Assembly: GCF_036898095.1 (NCBI RefSeq) | Contig: NC_090746.1 | Location: forward strand, 55,196,352 to 55,260,351 | Origin: Palaemon carinicauda | Lineage: Eukaryota > Arthropoda > Malacostraca > Decapoda > Palaemonidae | DNA length: 64,000 nt | Reading direction: 5' to 3' | Shown here: in pieces, positions 17,361 through 30,675 of the stretch | Layout: every line of letters begins with the position of its first letter | Position numbering within the stretch: position 1 is the first letter of the stretch | Program-made: the position numbers and the translations under genes | Notes under the pieces: model-generated | What the model saw: only the letters and a program-made list of their open reading frames with translations | Database searches by the model: none | Told to the model about the DNA's origin: nothing

Positions 17361-19090
17361 TCATTTGTGGGCCACTACTGCCGCTACTCCCTTAAATGAT
17401 CTCAGTTTGTTGAGGACCCTCAACAGAAGGTTGTAAGGAGGGAACAGATAAATCCTGAACCATCTGTTCCAGTCGAGGGACATCGCGTCCACTGCTTCCG
17501 CCAAGGGGTCCTCGTACGGGGACATATACAGGGGCAACTTCTTGTTGTCTTTCGTCGCAAAGAGGTCTAGCCGCAGTTCTGGGACTTGACTCAGAATGAA
17601 GGAGAATGGTCCTGCGTCTAGGGACCATTCCGACTCTATCGGTGTGAACCTGGATAGAGCGTCCGCTGTCACATTGCGGACTCCTTAAAGGTGAACTACT
17701 GACAGGTACCATTTCTTCTTCCCCCAAATCGGAAGATGGCCAACATCACCTGGTTGAGAGGTGGCGACCTTGATCCTTGTCGATTCAAGTATCTCACAAC
17801 TCCCCCGCTGTCCAGCACCAACCTAATGTGGATCGAGCGATGCGGGGAGACTTTCTTGAAGGAAAGAAGGACTGTCATAGTCTCTCGAAAATGACTGTGA
17901 GAGGTCTTGAATAGACTGGACCAAGACCCTTGGGCCTTTTTCTGATGAGAATGAACTCCCCATCCCTCCTTCGAGGCGTCTGGGTGACTCGTCACCGACG
18001 GGGGAGGTGGATGAAGAAGAACCGACTTCCTAAGGAGTCTGGCTTGGGACCAAGGCCTGAGAAGAGTATTTCGACGAAGTGGAACTGGTCTTCTCAGATC
18101 TCTTCGCGCATCTGATGCATAACTACTCCAATCTCCGGTTGCATCCTTTAGCTGTGCTCTTAGCACCGGGTCTGTCACCGAAGTAAACTGGAGAGACCCC
18201 AGTACACTCTCCAGTTCGCATCTGATATCCATACGGAATCTAGAAGTCTCTTGACAGAACCAGCTATCTCCTTTCTTTACTCCGCCATGACGGAGAAAAC
18301 GGTGTGACATTAGGTCCCAGTGGATTCACACCCACCGGAACTTAGAGATGGAGGAAGTTGAGACTTTTCCTGTTGATCTTGAAGCCTAGATAATCTAGGA
18401 AATGGATCACATACAGGGAAGCTTGCAAGCATTCTGTCCTGGGTGCTGCCCACCCCAGCCAAAAATCCAGGTAAGCTACTACCTGAATTCCCTTTAGGCG
18501 TAATTGACTGAGAACTACGTTCGCAAGCATCGTGAAAATCCTTGGGGCTATTTTAAGCCCGAGAGGCATGGCTTTGAAGACGTATAGTCTTCGTTGTAGC
18601 CTTAACCTTAGGTAGGAGGGGAATCGACAATAGATTGGAACGTGCCGATAGGCGTCTGACAAAACTATGGAGGCGGTAATTGCCCTCTTGGGCAGTAAGG
18701 TCCTTATGTGTTGTATTGTTAGCATCTTGAACCTGTAGTTCGCTATGAACCTGTTAAGTGGCGACAAGTCCAGAATGACTCCGAGATTTTCGAGTCTTTC
18801 TTGGGAACACAAAACAGCCTCCCTTGGAATTAGATGGACTTTACCCTTCGGATCACTTTTCCTCTAACAGTTCATGAATGAACTCCTCCAGAACGGGGGT
18901 GGAGTATCGGAAAAACGCCGAGGGTATGGGGATGGAGTGCTGTACCAGCTCCAGCCCAGTCCCTTCTTGAGTAGGCTGTGGACCCAGGGATCGAAGGTCC
19001 ACCGATCCCAAAAGCGTTGGAGACTCCCTTCTACCAATATCATCTCGCTCGGACTGTTGTCCTGAGGTCTTGCCTCTCTGACCTCGACCA
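17361..19090 (-). pseudogene. pol: Pol remnant of element D (RT, RNase H, methyltransferase-like)
   Basis: Fragments in three frames. RT is at 18342-18812 (VILDLSPLNRF, SDAYRHVPI, PLGLKIAPRIF). The catalytic site reads YLDF, so the second Asp is lost. RT thumb/RNase H is at 17696-18310 (SHPDASKEGWG, LVLDSGGVVRYL). RNase H end and methyltransferase-like domain are at 17361-17672 (ADALSRF, LRLDLFAT, YLFPPYNLL). The start region (RWTFDPWVHSLLKKGLGWSW) is at about 19090. Homology is to C throughout. Confidence 0.8.
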
Positions 19091-20622
19091 CCCATGAAAC
19101 CCCTTCTCCTTGAGGGGTGCCTAGACGAAATTCTGGCTGCTCCTCTAGGCTTGTTCGACAGGCAGTTGACTGACCTTCGAACGATGGGTTGAATGCCGGA
19201 GACTGTGTCGACACGAATTGGGGAACCCACTGAAGTGTGGTCGGGGTTTTTGCCACCATCTGGGGCACTGAGGGCATCAGCAAATGCCGTTGCTGCTGAT
19301 GTCTACTTGACTTAGCTGGCCGAGAAAGTATCCTAATCCTTTTAGTCTTCCTCCAAGGTTGGGGACCCCATCCGGGGAAGAATTTCTGTTGGTAGACAGG
19401 CCCCACTCCCGGAGAAGATTTCTATCGTCCGTGGCGGCCCTATCAACCTTTTTGACCAACTCACTAGGGAAAAGGTCTTTGTCCCAACTGTTGGAGGAGA
19501 TTAGTTTCCTTGGCTCGTGCCTCATCGTAGCCCGGGCGAACTCGAATTCCCTACAGGTTCTCTTCGCCCTGACGGAGCTGTAGAGATCCTTCGTCACAGT
19601 GGCCAGATGAGTCTTGATCACAACCATGAACGTTTCATGGACCTTGGGATCACTTGTCATCGTCTCAACGTGGACTGAAGAGACAAAGAGGCAGCCAGTC
19701 TTTCTTTTGTCTAGAGTTCTCTCCGCAAAAGAAAACCAGACAGCTTAGAGAGGATCTCGCCGAACCGGCATCCGGCAAAATCCGCCTCCCACATCTGGAC
19801 TGAGAAGGTAAGATGGACGTCCTTCCAGTCCTTGTTTTGCTTACTAAATCTTCCTTTCTAAAGGCCAGCAACAAGGGTTTACACTCCACCAGGGAGGGGA
19901 AAGGCTTGCCAGCCTCGACTGTTTTCAAAACCGCCGCAAACCCTTTCAGCGAAAAAAGGGGGAAGGCTGTGGCAGGAGAGGACACAAAGGAAGGGAGCCT
20001 CTTACTCAAATACAGCTACCTTTGAGTTCATGACGCCCCTCTCTTTCATCGAAGAAGAAAGCAAGGCATGAGCCTGTCATGGTCTATCACTACGACCTCC
20101 TTAGGCTCTGTCTCTTCCTTTGAAGCTGGTACCTCCTTCCACCGGACCTCGCAGTCCGGATGTGCCCCTGCAGTTACAATGCAGCTGCCTTCCCATTCTT
20201 CTCCCTCTGCCTTTGTTGGATCAAGCCAACAATGGAGGGAGGGCCTGCTCTACTGCGAGAGCAGATGATGTTGAGGGAGCAGGTTCAAGGACCTGAACCG
20301 GAGCAGCCGACCTCTCTCGGCCTCTTCCGCTACCTTGTCCGGAGCTCGAACTTCATCCTGGCCTTCTGCCAGGAGGTCTTCCTCCAGACGTTCGGACACG
20401 TCTGGCATCCTGTCGTCCAACTGGATGCTAAGCAAGGCGACCGTGACTTCAGCATCCACGGGATCTGAATTAAGGGGACCTCCTCTTGAGGTTGGGGAAT
20501 CACTGTAACAGTTGATGCCCTAGGAAAAGAAAGCCCTCATCTTCTCATTTGGAAGATAAGGTCCAGAGGTAATTTTCTGAAAGCCCCTCACCCAGGTACG
20601 AAGCTTCTCCCTAGCTATATCC

Positions 20623-20715
20623 CTTGAATCCACCGTTGTAGGGGAGACGAAAACGGATTTTGAGCGAAGCGAAAAGAAAAACCTCAATAGATAGGTTAGT
20701 GCATATGAAACATAC
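20623..20715 (-). other. Candidate intron remnant in gag of D
   Basis: On the minus strand a GTATGT donor follows CCCCAG, and an AG acceptor (GATTCAAG) precedes the WVRGF exon. The position is the same as the intron in C. The interval also contains a copy of the element's own terminus (20651-20675). Confidence 0.45.
20651..20675 (+). repeat. 25-bp copy of D's right terminus inside D
   Basis: AAACGGATTTTGAGCGAAGC plus GAAAA is identical to 14773-14797, in the same orientation. Confidence 0.85.
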
Positions 20716-20865
20716 CTGGGGAACCCAATACCGGAGAACATTCGTGGAGACAGCGCATGCCACACGCCTCCTTCAGAACCATGTCCGCAGAAGCCCTACT
20801 GCGGACGTTGCAGAAATACATCCACACTACGGATGGTCCTCCTGTAAAGAGAAGAAATTTCCATG

Positions 20866-23267
20866 AGTATCAAGTGAACTACGTATCACTGGATATGCAC
20901 AGTAGCATAACAAAACGGAAAGACACATCCTTGTATTTCCCGCACACCCAATTGTTGTAGCCTTCCAATTCATAAAATCGTATAGTTAATCTATGCCAGA
21001 TTAACCAATGGAAAATTTCCAAAGGAAGAAGGTGTAGCCCCCCCTAAGGAATGATTTTAAAATACCGGATAGTAGACAAGAAAGAACTCACTTTCTTATC
21101 TGTAAGGCCAACAACAACGGTTCGTGCAAGACCACAAAGAATAAGGAAAAGACACATACTTGTGAATCCCCCACAATCACCTGTGGAAGCCCACCAGCCA
21201 TTAAAATCAAATGGTTAGTCTTTGCTAGAATAACCAAAGATCATATTTCCCGAGGGAAATTAGGTGTAGCTCACACCTAAGGTAAGATTTTACCATTCTG
21301 GCTAAAGATGAAAAGAGTTCTCTTTTCATTCCTGTAAGGCAACACCAAGTGACTGCACAAGGCAACACAAGTAAGTTAGAAAAGACAGTGTTGTAACCTA
21401 CTATATCATGTTCTCCCCTGGTAGAAGACATTAAACAGGGAAGAACTGATACAGTACATGAGGGTGGTGTGCCGGCCGGCTCTTGCCGGTCAGCACCCCC
21501 ACCCCCTTTTCCAAAGGTAGGTCTCAAGTATGCAACTTAGGATCACCCAGACGGGGGAGAACTCCAGTTCCTATGCCTGAACCGGTCGGTAGTGGTTGCC
21601 GGTCCATAGCTACCCGGTTGGCACCCAGCTGCCGGCCATCACTCTTAGTGGCCGGCCAACCGAGTGATGTAGCAGGCCGGCCCGGCAGCGGTGAGTAAAC
21701 CCTGCCGGCTGGCATCCACTCCAGGTAGCGTCCGGCTGCCGGCCGCCACTCAAAGCGGCCGGCAGGTGAGCAAGGAGACCGGCCAGCAAAGGCATAAGAC
21801 CACCGCCGACCGACAGCAAGAGAACTAGCGAACACCCCCCTACCGACGGCCGGCCACTAGGCTGGCAGACGGCAAGGACAACACAAGAGAAGACAACAGA
21901 ATGGGTGCCGGGCTAAGAGGCTATGTACCTCCGCGCCCGACACCCGAAAGAGTGCCGAGAGGAAGGGGCGACACTAAGTCAAGCTTCCTAACCACTGCTT
22001 ACTGAAACTACAGACGGCAGCGGTTGAGGGACCAAGGAAGGACCGGGCAGCACTCAAAGGATAGGGCCTCTGCCGGTCGGCACTCTCTGCCGGCCGACAG
22101 GGGACCACGTCAGCTCCCCATCCCAACCTATGCTAGGTACGGATGTGAGACGACTGACACAAAGGAAACGGAAAATAGAAGGGAAGGACAGAGGGTCCTG
22201 TCCAACCTTGCCTTGGTTAAGGATCATTCCAAACTAAGAAAGCTCATCTCAGCCAGAGAGATCCAGGGAGGGAGGCCGGCACTACTGGCTGCCTCCCTAA
22301 AACCAAGGCAAGGAAGGAATTGCTATTCCGGAAAGGGAACATATCCCGAACCCGGAACAGCAAAGAGGACAAGTCTGAGGGGTCACCGAGCGAAGGGATC
22401 ATAATTACCGAAACCTTCCAAGGTGAATCAAGGAGGATAAACCTCCTATGCCCGTGTCAGGCAGCAAGGGAGACTCTGCCCCACGCTAGACCAACACGGA
22501 CTCCGACTAATACACTGCTGTACTGTCCCCCTCTGAACCAATTCAGTTGGAGCAGGAAGGTACAGTACTACTCCAGCATAGTTATATTTGAAAATTAATT
22601 CAAACAAACCACTAGAGTTAAGCCTAAGGCTTAAACAGAGGGAAAGGGTTTGCCCCTTCCCCGAAGAGAAGGGAGCAAACGGGGAAAAGATAATATTATC
22701 AAGACCTAAGACAACCTAGCCTAGGCACTAAGAGAATCGATTACCTAAATCACCGAAACTCACTCCAATACTATCTTGGAAATTACTCGAAAAGGGCTGT
22801 ATGTATAACGTTGCCTAACGCTTTAAGCAATATAAAATCACACTTGGAAGACTAAATATCATGCAGGAAGTACAAGGACCAATAACTAGGCTACGAAGAC
22901 TAGTGTTGGTCAGCCTAGGCAAAGCTTTCGCCAGGCGCACTACTAACGCATCATAACAGAATTCCTAATTAAGCTAAGCAGCTAATTATTAAAGCGCAGG
23001 GGGCTGGGAACGTCGCTCTTGCTAACAAATAAATCCTATTCTAGCGAGCGACAGCGTCCATGACGCCTCCAGCAGGCAACAGCTCTTGTATCAAAGATAA
23101 CTCTTATAAATACTTTAATTTTAAACAAGAGCCTACATTTATACATAAAAGAAATAGTACTCAACTTATCCGAAGCAGAAGAAGTTGGAGAAAGCATAAT
23201 ATGAGAGTAAATCCAAGATTTTGGTAGAAACACAGGAAAAAACACCGAGTTGTAAAGCTACGCAAAA
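20866..23267 (-). other. 5' leader of element D
   Basis: No gene supported. Two diverged ~233-bp direct repeats start near 20914 and 21146 (GACACATNCTTGT blocks). From 21470 to about 22300 it is rich in GCCGGC/CCGGCC palindromes. The rest is AT-rich. The layout parallels the GC hairpin arrays in the leader of C. Confidence 0.55.
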
Positions 23268-23616
23268 AGGAATGCAGATGGCGCCAGAATCGGCGCAGGG
23301 CACGCTTACGAAACGGGAAAAGAGAGGGCCTTACGAACGGCTCTCCCCTTTTCTTTCTCGTTTTCGTTTTCTTGCCATTTGACCCCTACGAAGTGTTAAC
23401 TCTATTCGGGGTATAGATTGCTATGAGGCGTGTCAAGAATACGTCCACTGATATTTACGATATCCCTAAGGTCTTTTTTAGGGATACTCGCTCCAGGAGT
23501 TAGAATTCTGGGTACCTTAAGGTAAATTCTCTGGGAATATCGCCGTAGTTGTAATATACCCTAGGAAGCTGCCTTTAAGGAACTTCCATCAGGACGACAT
23601 GGCTTGAGCCCAAAAA
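23268..23616 (+). repeat. Left ITR of element D
   Basis: Inverse complement of 14805-15157. It ends at GGCTTGAGCCCAAAAA, and the flank beyond (TTGTCTTTAAATAG) shows no target duplication of the left flank. Confidence 0.92.
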
Positions 23617-23687
23617 TTGTCTTTAAATAGTTTCTACGGAAAGGAGATTGCAACTATGAGGGAGGGGCTGTTAGCAAATTAAAAGTT

Positions 23688-23862
23688 GTTCCGTAACTGG
23701 AATACAAACCACGCTATTTAATAGGGGTACATTCGGCGTAGCTGAAATGACGATCCATTAAAATTTAACGAGGGTTTACTACCCACACCGCTAGTTAGTG
23801 GGGGTAGGGGAGGGTAGCTTGCTACTCCCACCCCCTCACACACACATGTGCTTGAGCTCACT
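23688..23862 (+). repeat. Left ITR of element E
   Basis: It starts GTTCCGTAACTGG and is complementary to the ICR at 38361-38401. The inner part (TTTAACGAGGGTTTACTACC, GCTAGTTAGTGGGGG) is inverted at 38512-38661. Confidence 0.88.
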
Positions 23863-23983
23863 CTGCTCTCGGCTTGGATGGTAGTCGGACGTGTCCGCTG
23901 TCATCCTCGCCGTCATCGGTAGCCATTAATGCTTTTTTGCGTTTTCTTTGACAGTTTTGTGTGTGAAGTTGGCCTCTGCTATT

Positions 23984-26900
23984 ATGCGCACCTGCCCTGG
24001 ATTCCCCGACCGCCCCTGTGAAACATTCATGTCGGCGGTCGAGACCGATCCTCACGCCCTTTGTCCTTCCTGTAGGGGCCAACGGTGTGATAGCGATAAT
24101 AAGTGTAGTGAGTGTAGGGAGTGGTCTACCTCCCAGTGGGAGAGGTTTTTGCGGCGACGGAAGAAGTCCAAACGGGATATTTCTCCTTCGAAGGTTTCTT
24201 TGAAAGGAGAAAAACCCAAGGTTTCTTCTTCTTCTTCAAACCTCCTCCGAAGCTCCCACTCGGTCGGTCTCTTTCGAGAGACCCTCAAGTGGTAGCGTAG
24301 ACCGTTGTACTGTTTACCAAACTCGGGGTTCGAGAGATGGCGTTGCTTACCCTAGCGAAGCAACTCCACCTCTCCCCCCGGGGGAGGATTTGTCACTAAT
24401 CCCTCTGTTTCAGCTTTGGTCTTCCTTGGGGCTCGAGGGTTCGCCCTCCAAGGAAGTCTTACTTGACTACATCCGATTGGGTGCCTTTGTCAAGCAATCG
24501 CCGCCTCCGGCAGAGGTTGATCCTCTATCGATTGTCGACGTAGTGGTGTCAGAGGTATCCAATGGTAGTTGAAGGCTTAGTTTTCCCAGTCCTGTTCAAC
24601 CAACGAGGGAGAAACTAAGTCCAACAGTCCCTCCTGCTAGTGTTTCTTTCCTTCGGGGGAGTTCACTTACAGAGACTCCTCTTCGGAGGACTGCAGAAGG
24701 TCAGCTTGCTGACCCTACGGCCCCCAGAGGGCGCATTCGCCACAAGGCTCGCCTTCCTCTTCACCAGAGAGGCCTTCCTTCACCTGCGGTGAGGAGGTGC
24801 CTCTTTGGTTCTACATCTTCGTTGCAGTCCTCCACAGAGGAGCCTCGTTATCGATCACTGACTGTTCCTGCTTTGGTCCTGGACCTTTCTGCGGATTGTT
24901 CCCGATCCCCTTCGGTGGAAGGTCGTCCTTTTAAAGGACCACCAAGCTCCTGCGCGCCAGCGCTCACCTACGTGCCAGCGCTCTCCAACGCGCCAGCGCT
25001 CTCCAACGCGCCAGCGCTCTCCAACGCGCCAGCGCTCTCCTGCACGCCAGTGCTCTCCCGCGCGCCAGCGCCCATGCCTACGCCCAGCAGTCATCTCCCC
25101 TGCGCGCCCATGATCTTCTGTTCTGGGTGCTGTTGGGAAGTCAACTAGGTTGACTTCTTCCACGTGCCAGCACGCCAGCACTCGCCTGTTTGCCAGCTTT
25201 CACAATTGCGCCATCGTGCCGACACGCGTCATCACCTGCACGCATCCACGAGGATACGCGCTCTTGCCCCGCGCGCCCTCGCCCATCCTCTCCTGCAGTT
25301 GCGAGCCCTCATTCTGACGCGCACCCACGAGCAGCACAGGCTTCAACTGCGCGCCCGTGCGCCAGGGGTCTTTCTCCTGCGCGCGCGCGCCCTCCGACTG
25401 CTTCAGGCACACGCGAACTCTCGCCCGCGTGCCCGCGCACTCAACGCCCGGATCCTGCACGCCCGCGCTCGTGCCAACAGTCTCCCGCACACGCTCATGT
25501 GTGCCCACAGTCTCCCGCACGCCCCATCAGTCTCCCGCGCGCGCGCCAACAGTCTCCCGCGCCCGCGCCAACAGTCTCCCGCGCCCGCATCAGCAGTCTC
25601 CCGCGCGCGATTCCCGGTATTCTCCCTCGCGTGAGCACCATTACGCGCCCCCGCGCGAGCGTCAATATCTTCCCGCGCGCGAGACACGGTAATTTCTCCA
25701 AGGGCTAAGTTGACTCCACACAAGCCTTCGAGGCAGGTTCCTTCTCTCCCCCAGACTATCTCTCCTTCCTTGTCGGACGAAGATTTCCCGTCCTCAGGGG
25801 AATCACGTGAGGTGAGACTTTCCCCCATCGCACCAATGGGGGAAACCTCTCTTCGTGCTGAGATGTCTTCTTAAGTGGGGGCTGGAAGGAACACTTACCA
25901 TCTTCGTCAATGTTAGAGTCCTACATCCTTCCCAGGAAGGAGTCTAAGGACTCTTAAGACATTACCAAAGTCCTCTACAAGGACCAGGACGGAGCCAACT
26001 AGCCACAAGGAGAACGTCCGCGACTCTCCCCAAGAAGAGCCTTTGGGGACAGGAGACTTCGCTGCAAGTCCTACATCAGGAGGAGAACAGCAAGAGTCAG
26101 AACATGCGTTTTGGCAAGTTCTGACTCTAATGCGGGCTCTCAACGGGTTTTCCGACCCAGAGATCCCTCCTCGAGAGGGCAAGGACACGGTCTTGGACCG
26201 TGTATTCGGTACTCAGAAACCCTCTTAAGACCAGTGCAGCTCTGCCCTGGTCTCAAGGGGTTAAGAGTACCAGAGACAAGATCGCTGTACAGCTCTCCGA
26301 GATGTCCTCCTCCAACCGTTCCAGTGCCACCAACAACCTCCTACCACCTTCTCGCGTACAGCAGAGGAGGTACTTCGAGATCCTTAAGGAGCCTTGTTTT
26401 GCTCTTCCGCTTCACCACTCGCTGGAAGAGCTTACCAGGGGAGTCCCTCTTGAGAGACTCTCCAACCGGCGGGTCTCTTTTTCGGCAACTGAGATCCTTA
26501 ACCAGGAAAAATTTGCGAAGTGTGCTATGCAAGCCACTTTGTGGCTCGACATCTGGTTGGGGACCTTAGGTATCCTGATACGTTCTGAGGTCTTCTCCAA
26601 AGAACGTACCAGGAAAGCTATGGAGACTTTTCTACTCTCAGGTACTCGCACGATCGAGTTTCTGGCCCACCAAGTCTTGAACTTGTGGGCAAACACCATC
26701 CTGAAACGTTGGGATGCAATAGCTGAGAGATTCCATCAGAAGGTCCCTAGCACCGAGATAAATAGGCTCAGACATTCTTTTTCAGAGGGATCCATCCTGT
26801 TTGAGCCTAAGGATGTGGAACAGGCTGCTGAGAGGTGGAGGAAGTCGCATCAAGACTCCCTCTTTCATAGGGCTTTAACATCTAAGCCCTATAAGCCTCC

Positions 26901-27057
26901 AGCACCTCAGCAGTCCCGTCCAGCCAAGACCGCTAAAACGTCGACAGCAGCGAAGACCGTGGTGTCTAAGCCCTTTCCTGTCAAGGATAGGAAAGGTAAA
27001 AAGTCCTCCAGGGGAGGCAAGAATCCTAGAGGGAGCAGCCAAGGCCGCAAACGCTAG
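23984..27057 (+). pseudogene. gag: Gag-like gene of element E (frameshifted)
   Basis: ATG at 23984 opens a Cys-rich N-terminus (CPGFPDRPC, DPHALCPSCRG, CDSDNKCSEC) that matches the N-terminal module of A and B. The frame breaks at 24295; fragments continue at 24390-24572 and beyond. The middle (24950-25690) is GC-rich and repetitive in all frames. The C-terminal part (26200-27057) is a helical region followed by a Lys/Arg/Gly/Ser basic tail. The stop is TAG at 27055, and the same frame stays open past it. Confidence 0.72.
24955..25690 (+). repeat. GC-rich low-complexity repeats in gag of E
   Basis: Units of 18 bp built on GCGCCAGCGCTCTCCAAC occur four times around 24970-25060. From 25480 to 25640, AGTCTCCCGCGC-type units recur. 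Long open frames on both strands here are a by-product of the composition. Confidence 0.75.
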
Positions 27058-27072
27058 TATTGGCAGTCTCCC

Positions 27073-28943
27073 TGCATGTCCACCAGTGGGGGGATGCCTA
27101 CAAAGTTGCTGAGACAGGTGGAAGCAACTTGGGACCGATTCCTGGACGATTTCCGTGATCAGTCAGGGATATCGCGTCCCGTTCACAACATCTCTACCTC
27201 CCCTGACGACGAATCCAGTGTCATTGAGCTCCCTTGCCATAGGATCGGCAAGGGGGCAAGCCCTTCGGGCAGAAGTCCAGACCCTGTTGAAGAAGGGCAC
27301 TCTCCAAGAGGTCCTCGACGAATCTCCAGGCTTCTTCAGTCGACTCTTTCTTGTAAAGAAGGCGTCTGGAGGCTGGACACCAGTCATCGACCTTTCAGCT
27401 CTGAACAAGTTTGTGAAACAAACTCTGTTCAGCATGGAGACGGCGGACACGGTCAGACTAGCAGTAAAACCGCAAGACTTCATGTGTACACTGGACCTAA
27501 AGATCGCGTACTTCCAGATCCCAGTCCATCCGTCTTCAAGGAAGTACTTAAGATTCAGCCTAAACAACAGAAAGTACCAGTTCAAGGTGCTGTGCTTCGG
27601 TCTCTCCACAGCACCACAAGTTTTCACCAGAGTGTTCACCCTAATATCATCATGGGCACACAGGATTGGCATCATTCTCCTCCGTTATCTGGACGACTGG
27701 TTAATCCTAGCAGACTCGGTGTCATCCCTTCTTCAACACTGAGACAAACTTCTGAGACTTTGCCAAGATCTGGGATCATGGTAAATCTCGAGAAGTCCTC
27801 ACTGCTTCCCACTCAAAGACTGGTATACCCAGGCATGATTATAGACACTAATCTCCACAAAGCTTTCTCATCAGACGACAGGATAGCAAGGCTGAGGAAG
27901 GTTGCAAGTCCTTTTCTCAGACGAGAAGAACTTCCAGCCCAATCGTGGTTACGTCTCCTCGGTCACCTTTCATCGCTGGCTCGTCTAGTTCCCAACGGTC
28001 GCCTCAGGATGAGATCCCTCCAGTGGCGACTCAAGTCCCGGTGGAATCAAGGTTACGATTCCCCTGACGTCCAGATCCCCATTGGACCTGCAGAACTGAC
28101 GGACCTCCAGTGGTGGGTGGCAGACGAGAACCTACGAAAAGGAGTGGATCTTCTCTTCCTTCCCCCGGATTTAATGCTGTTTTTGGACGCTTCAAAGACA
28201 GGGTAGGGGCCCACATGCTGCATCACATGACCTCAGGCCTTTGGTCAGAGTCAGAAAAGTATCTCCATATAAATCTCCTAGAGATGAAGGCCGTCTTCCT
28301 GGCCCTTCAACAGTTCCAACTGTACCTGGCAAGCCACTCTGTGGTGGTGATGAGCGACAACACCACATTAGTGGCCTACATCAACAAACAAAGAGGTACT
28401 TTTTCGCAGCAACTATCCCATCTAGCATTAGAGATACTGAGATGGGCCGAAATCCACTTGATACCACTATCTGCACGCTTCAATCCAGGTAAAAGGATTC
28501 TGCTCGCCGACAATCTGAGCAGAGTATCTCAGATAGTGAGTACCGAGTGGTCTTTGGATCATCTAGTAGCCAACAAAGTCCTGACTTTGTGGGGTTCTCC
28601 GACTGTGGATCTTTTCGCAGCGGCCCTGAACTTCAGGCTCCCGCTGTACTGTTCCCCAGTCCCAGACCCCAAGGCTCTCTGGCAAGATGCTTTCCAACAA
28701 CGGTGGGACAACATCGACGTTTACGCCTTGCCCCCGTTCTGTCTGATGAGGAGGGTACTCAACAAGACCAAAACATCGGTCAATCTTTCAATGACCCTCA
28801 TAGCTCCGCTATGGCATCATGCGGAATGGTTCCCGTACCTTTTGCAACTCCTAACGGAGCTACCGCGAGAGCTTCCTCCACGACACAATCTTCTCAAACA
28901 ACCACATGCCAACATCTTCCACAGAGCCGTAGGTTCGCTATGA
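27073..28943 (+). pseudogene. pol: Pol of element E: RT, RNase H, methyltransferase-like (frameshifts)
   Basis: RT is open at 27155-27742 (RLFLVKK..GGW, TLDLKIAYFQIP, CFGLSTAPQVF, YLDD at 27686-27697) and then breaks near 27743. RT thumb and the RNase H start are in another frame up to about 28206 (LMLFLDASKTG). RNase H and the Dam-like domain follow in a third frame to 28943 (VVMSDNTTLVAYI, LADNLSR, VDLFAAALNFRLP, YALPPFCLM, LIAPLWHHAEWF). It is of the A/B/G type. At least two indels inactivate it. Confidence 0.82.
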
Positions 28944-29693
28944 CTTCACGCCTGGAGACTATCCAGCATCTCCTCTCTGAGAGAGGATTTTTCGCAACAA
29001 GTTGCTGTCCGGATGTCTGGACACCTGTGAAAGTCTTCTGGAGCAGTCTAGTAGGCAAAGTGGAAAGTCTTCTGTTGTTGGTGTCGTGGAAGGGTTATCT
29101 CTCCACTCAATGCCACTATTCCAACAATAGTGGAGTTCCTCATGTATTTGCGTGAAGAAATGCGCCTTTCAGTCTCGGTAGTGAAAGGCTATCGCTCAGC
29201 CTTAAGTCTAGCCTTCAGGCTGAAAGGAATGGACATTTCTTCATCGCTAGAACTTTCTCTACTCATACAGAGTTATGAACTTACTTGCCCTTAGTCGGAA
29301 GTGAGACCTCCCCCAAGGAACGTGGTTCGAGTTCTCAGGTCTCATAAGAGACCTCCCTATGAACCATTACGCCAGGCATCAGATCGAAATCTAACCTGGA
29401 AGACGGTATTCCTGCTAGCTTTGGCTTCGGCCAAGCGAGTCAGCAAACTTCATGGTCTCTCGTATGACATCGCCCATTCAAGGGGATGGGGGGAGGTAAC
29501 GTTCAGCTTCGTCCCTGAGTTTATTGCTAAGACTCGGAATCCTGTAGTGGCGGATCCTCGATTTGACTCCTTCCGGATTTCTAGTCTCCGTTCTGTAACA
29601 GATGACTCAGACCATCTCTTACTATACCCAGTAAGGAGTTTGAGGCTATACCTCAAAAGAACAGCTGCGGTCTGTCCTCATGTGCCAGCACTA

Positions 29694-30337
29694 CAGTGAG
29701 CCCTCGTTTATCGCGGTAGATAGGTTCCAGACCCGACCGCGATAGGTGAAAATCCGCGAAGTAGTGACACCATATTTACGTATTTATTTAACATGTATAT
29801 TCAGACTTTTAAAACCTTCCCTTGTACGTAGTACTGTTAACAAACTACCCTTTAATGTACAGAACACTTAATGCATGTACTACAGTACCCTAAACTAAAA
29901 CAGGCACAAATATTAAAGGCAATTTTATATCATGCGTTTCCTAAACACGCCAAAAAGCACGATAAAAAATGGCAACCAATGTTTTGTTTACGTTTATCTC
30001 TGATCATAATGAAGAAACAAACGCATTTACACATCTGTGTATAGGTTAGTTTTTGCATCGATTATATTGATTATTCAGTACAGTATGTTGATTTTGTTAT
30101 TACCAATGTTTTACTTAATTTTTCTTAGGACTTCCAAATGAAATGTTTTTCTTTATGACGCCGCCTGAAACGACGGCGTCATAAAGTACGCTCAGTAAAC
30201 AAACGAAGTTTAACGCGCATGATGAAAGTGATAAATAATGATATTACAGTAAAAGCTTTTAGAAAATATGTTATTACAAATATTATTTACCGTATCTATA
30301 TAAAATCATACATACGTAGCAAAGCAGGAAAACAATT

Positions 30338-30422
<85 letters not shown>

Positions 30423-30617
30423 GTTTTACGTACGTAAATGTAAATTTTAAACAAAAAAAACAGCCCCATTTCATATAAAATAGGTTATTACAAATATTTT
30501 ACTTTATCATATTACAGTAGTCTGTATAATACTGTAAAGTTCAGTACAGTATGTTGTTATAGTCGTGGCGATGAAATTCTCACGAAAGAAAAACACGGCA
30601 TTCATTACAACTGCTTA

Positions 30618-30675
<58 letters not shown>

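Larger units (their letters stand above)
19090..20865 (-). pseudogene. gag: Gag remnant of element D
   Basis: The body at 19277-19660 (RAKRTCREFEFARATMRHEP, then LFPSELVKKV) aligns with the gag body of C. A WVRGF segment at about 20590 (REKLRTWVRGFQK) matches the start of C exon 2. Upstream of a candidate intron, a Cys-bearing stretch around 20720-20830 (CGMRCLHEC) is a possible counterpart of C exon 1. It is broken by frameshifts between 19660 and 20520. Confidence 0.65.
14773..23616 (-). mobile_element. Degenerate DIRS-like retrotransposon D
   Basis: An element of about 8.8 kb on the minus strand. Its right ITR is at 14776-15154, ICR at 15235-15325, YR at 16290-17225, pol at about 17361-19090, gag at about 19090-20865, a long GC-rich leader, and left ITR at 23268-23616. 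Its proteins match C rather than A. Many frameshifts and a changed RT catalytic site (YLDF instead of YLDD) show it is dead. Confidence 0.9.

Noticed and set aside
24789..25828. Several overlapping open frames on both strands
   Set aside because: GC-rich repeats with few stops; the products are Arg/Ala/Pro low complexity with no domain.
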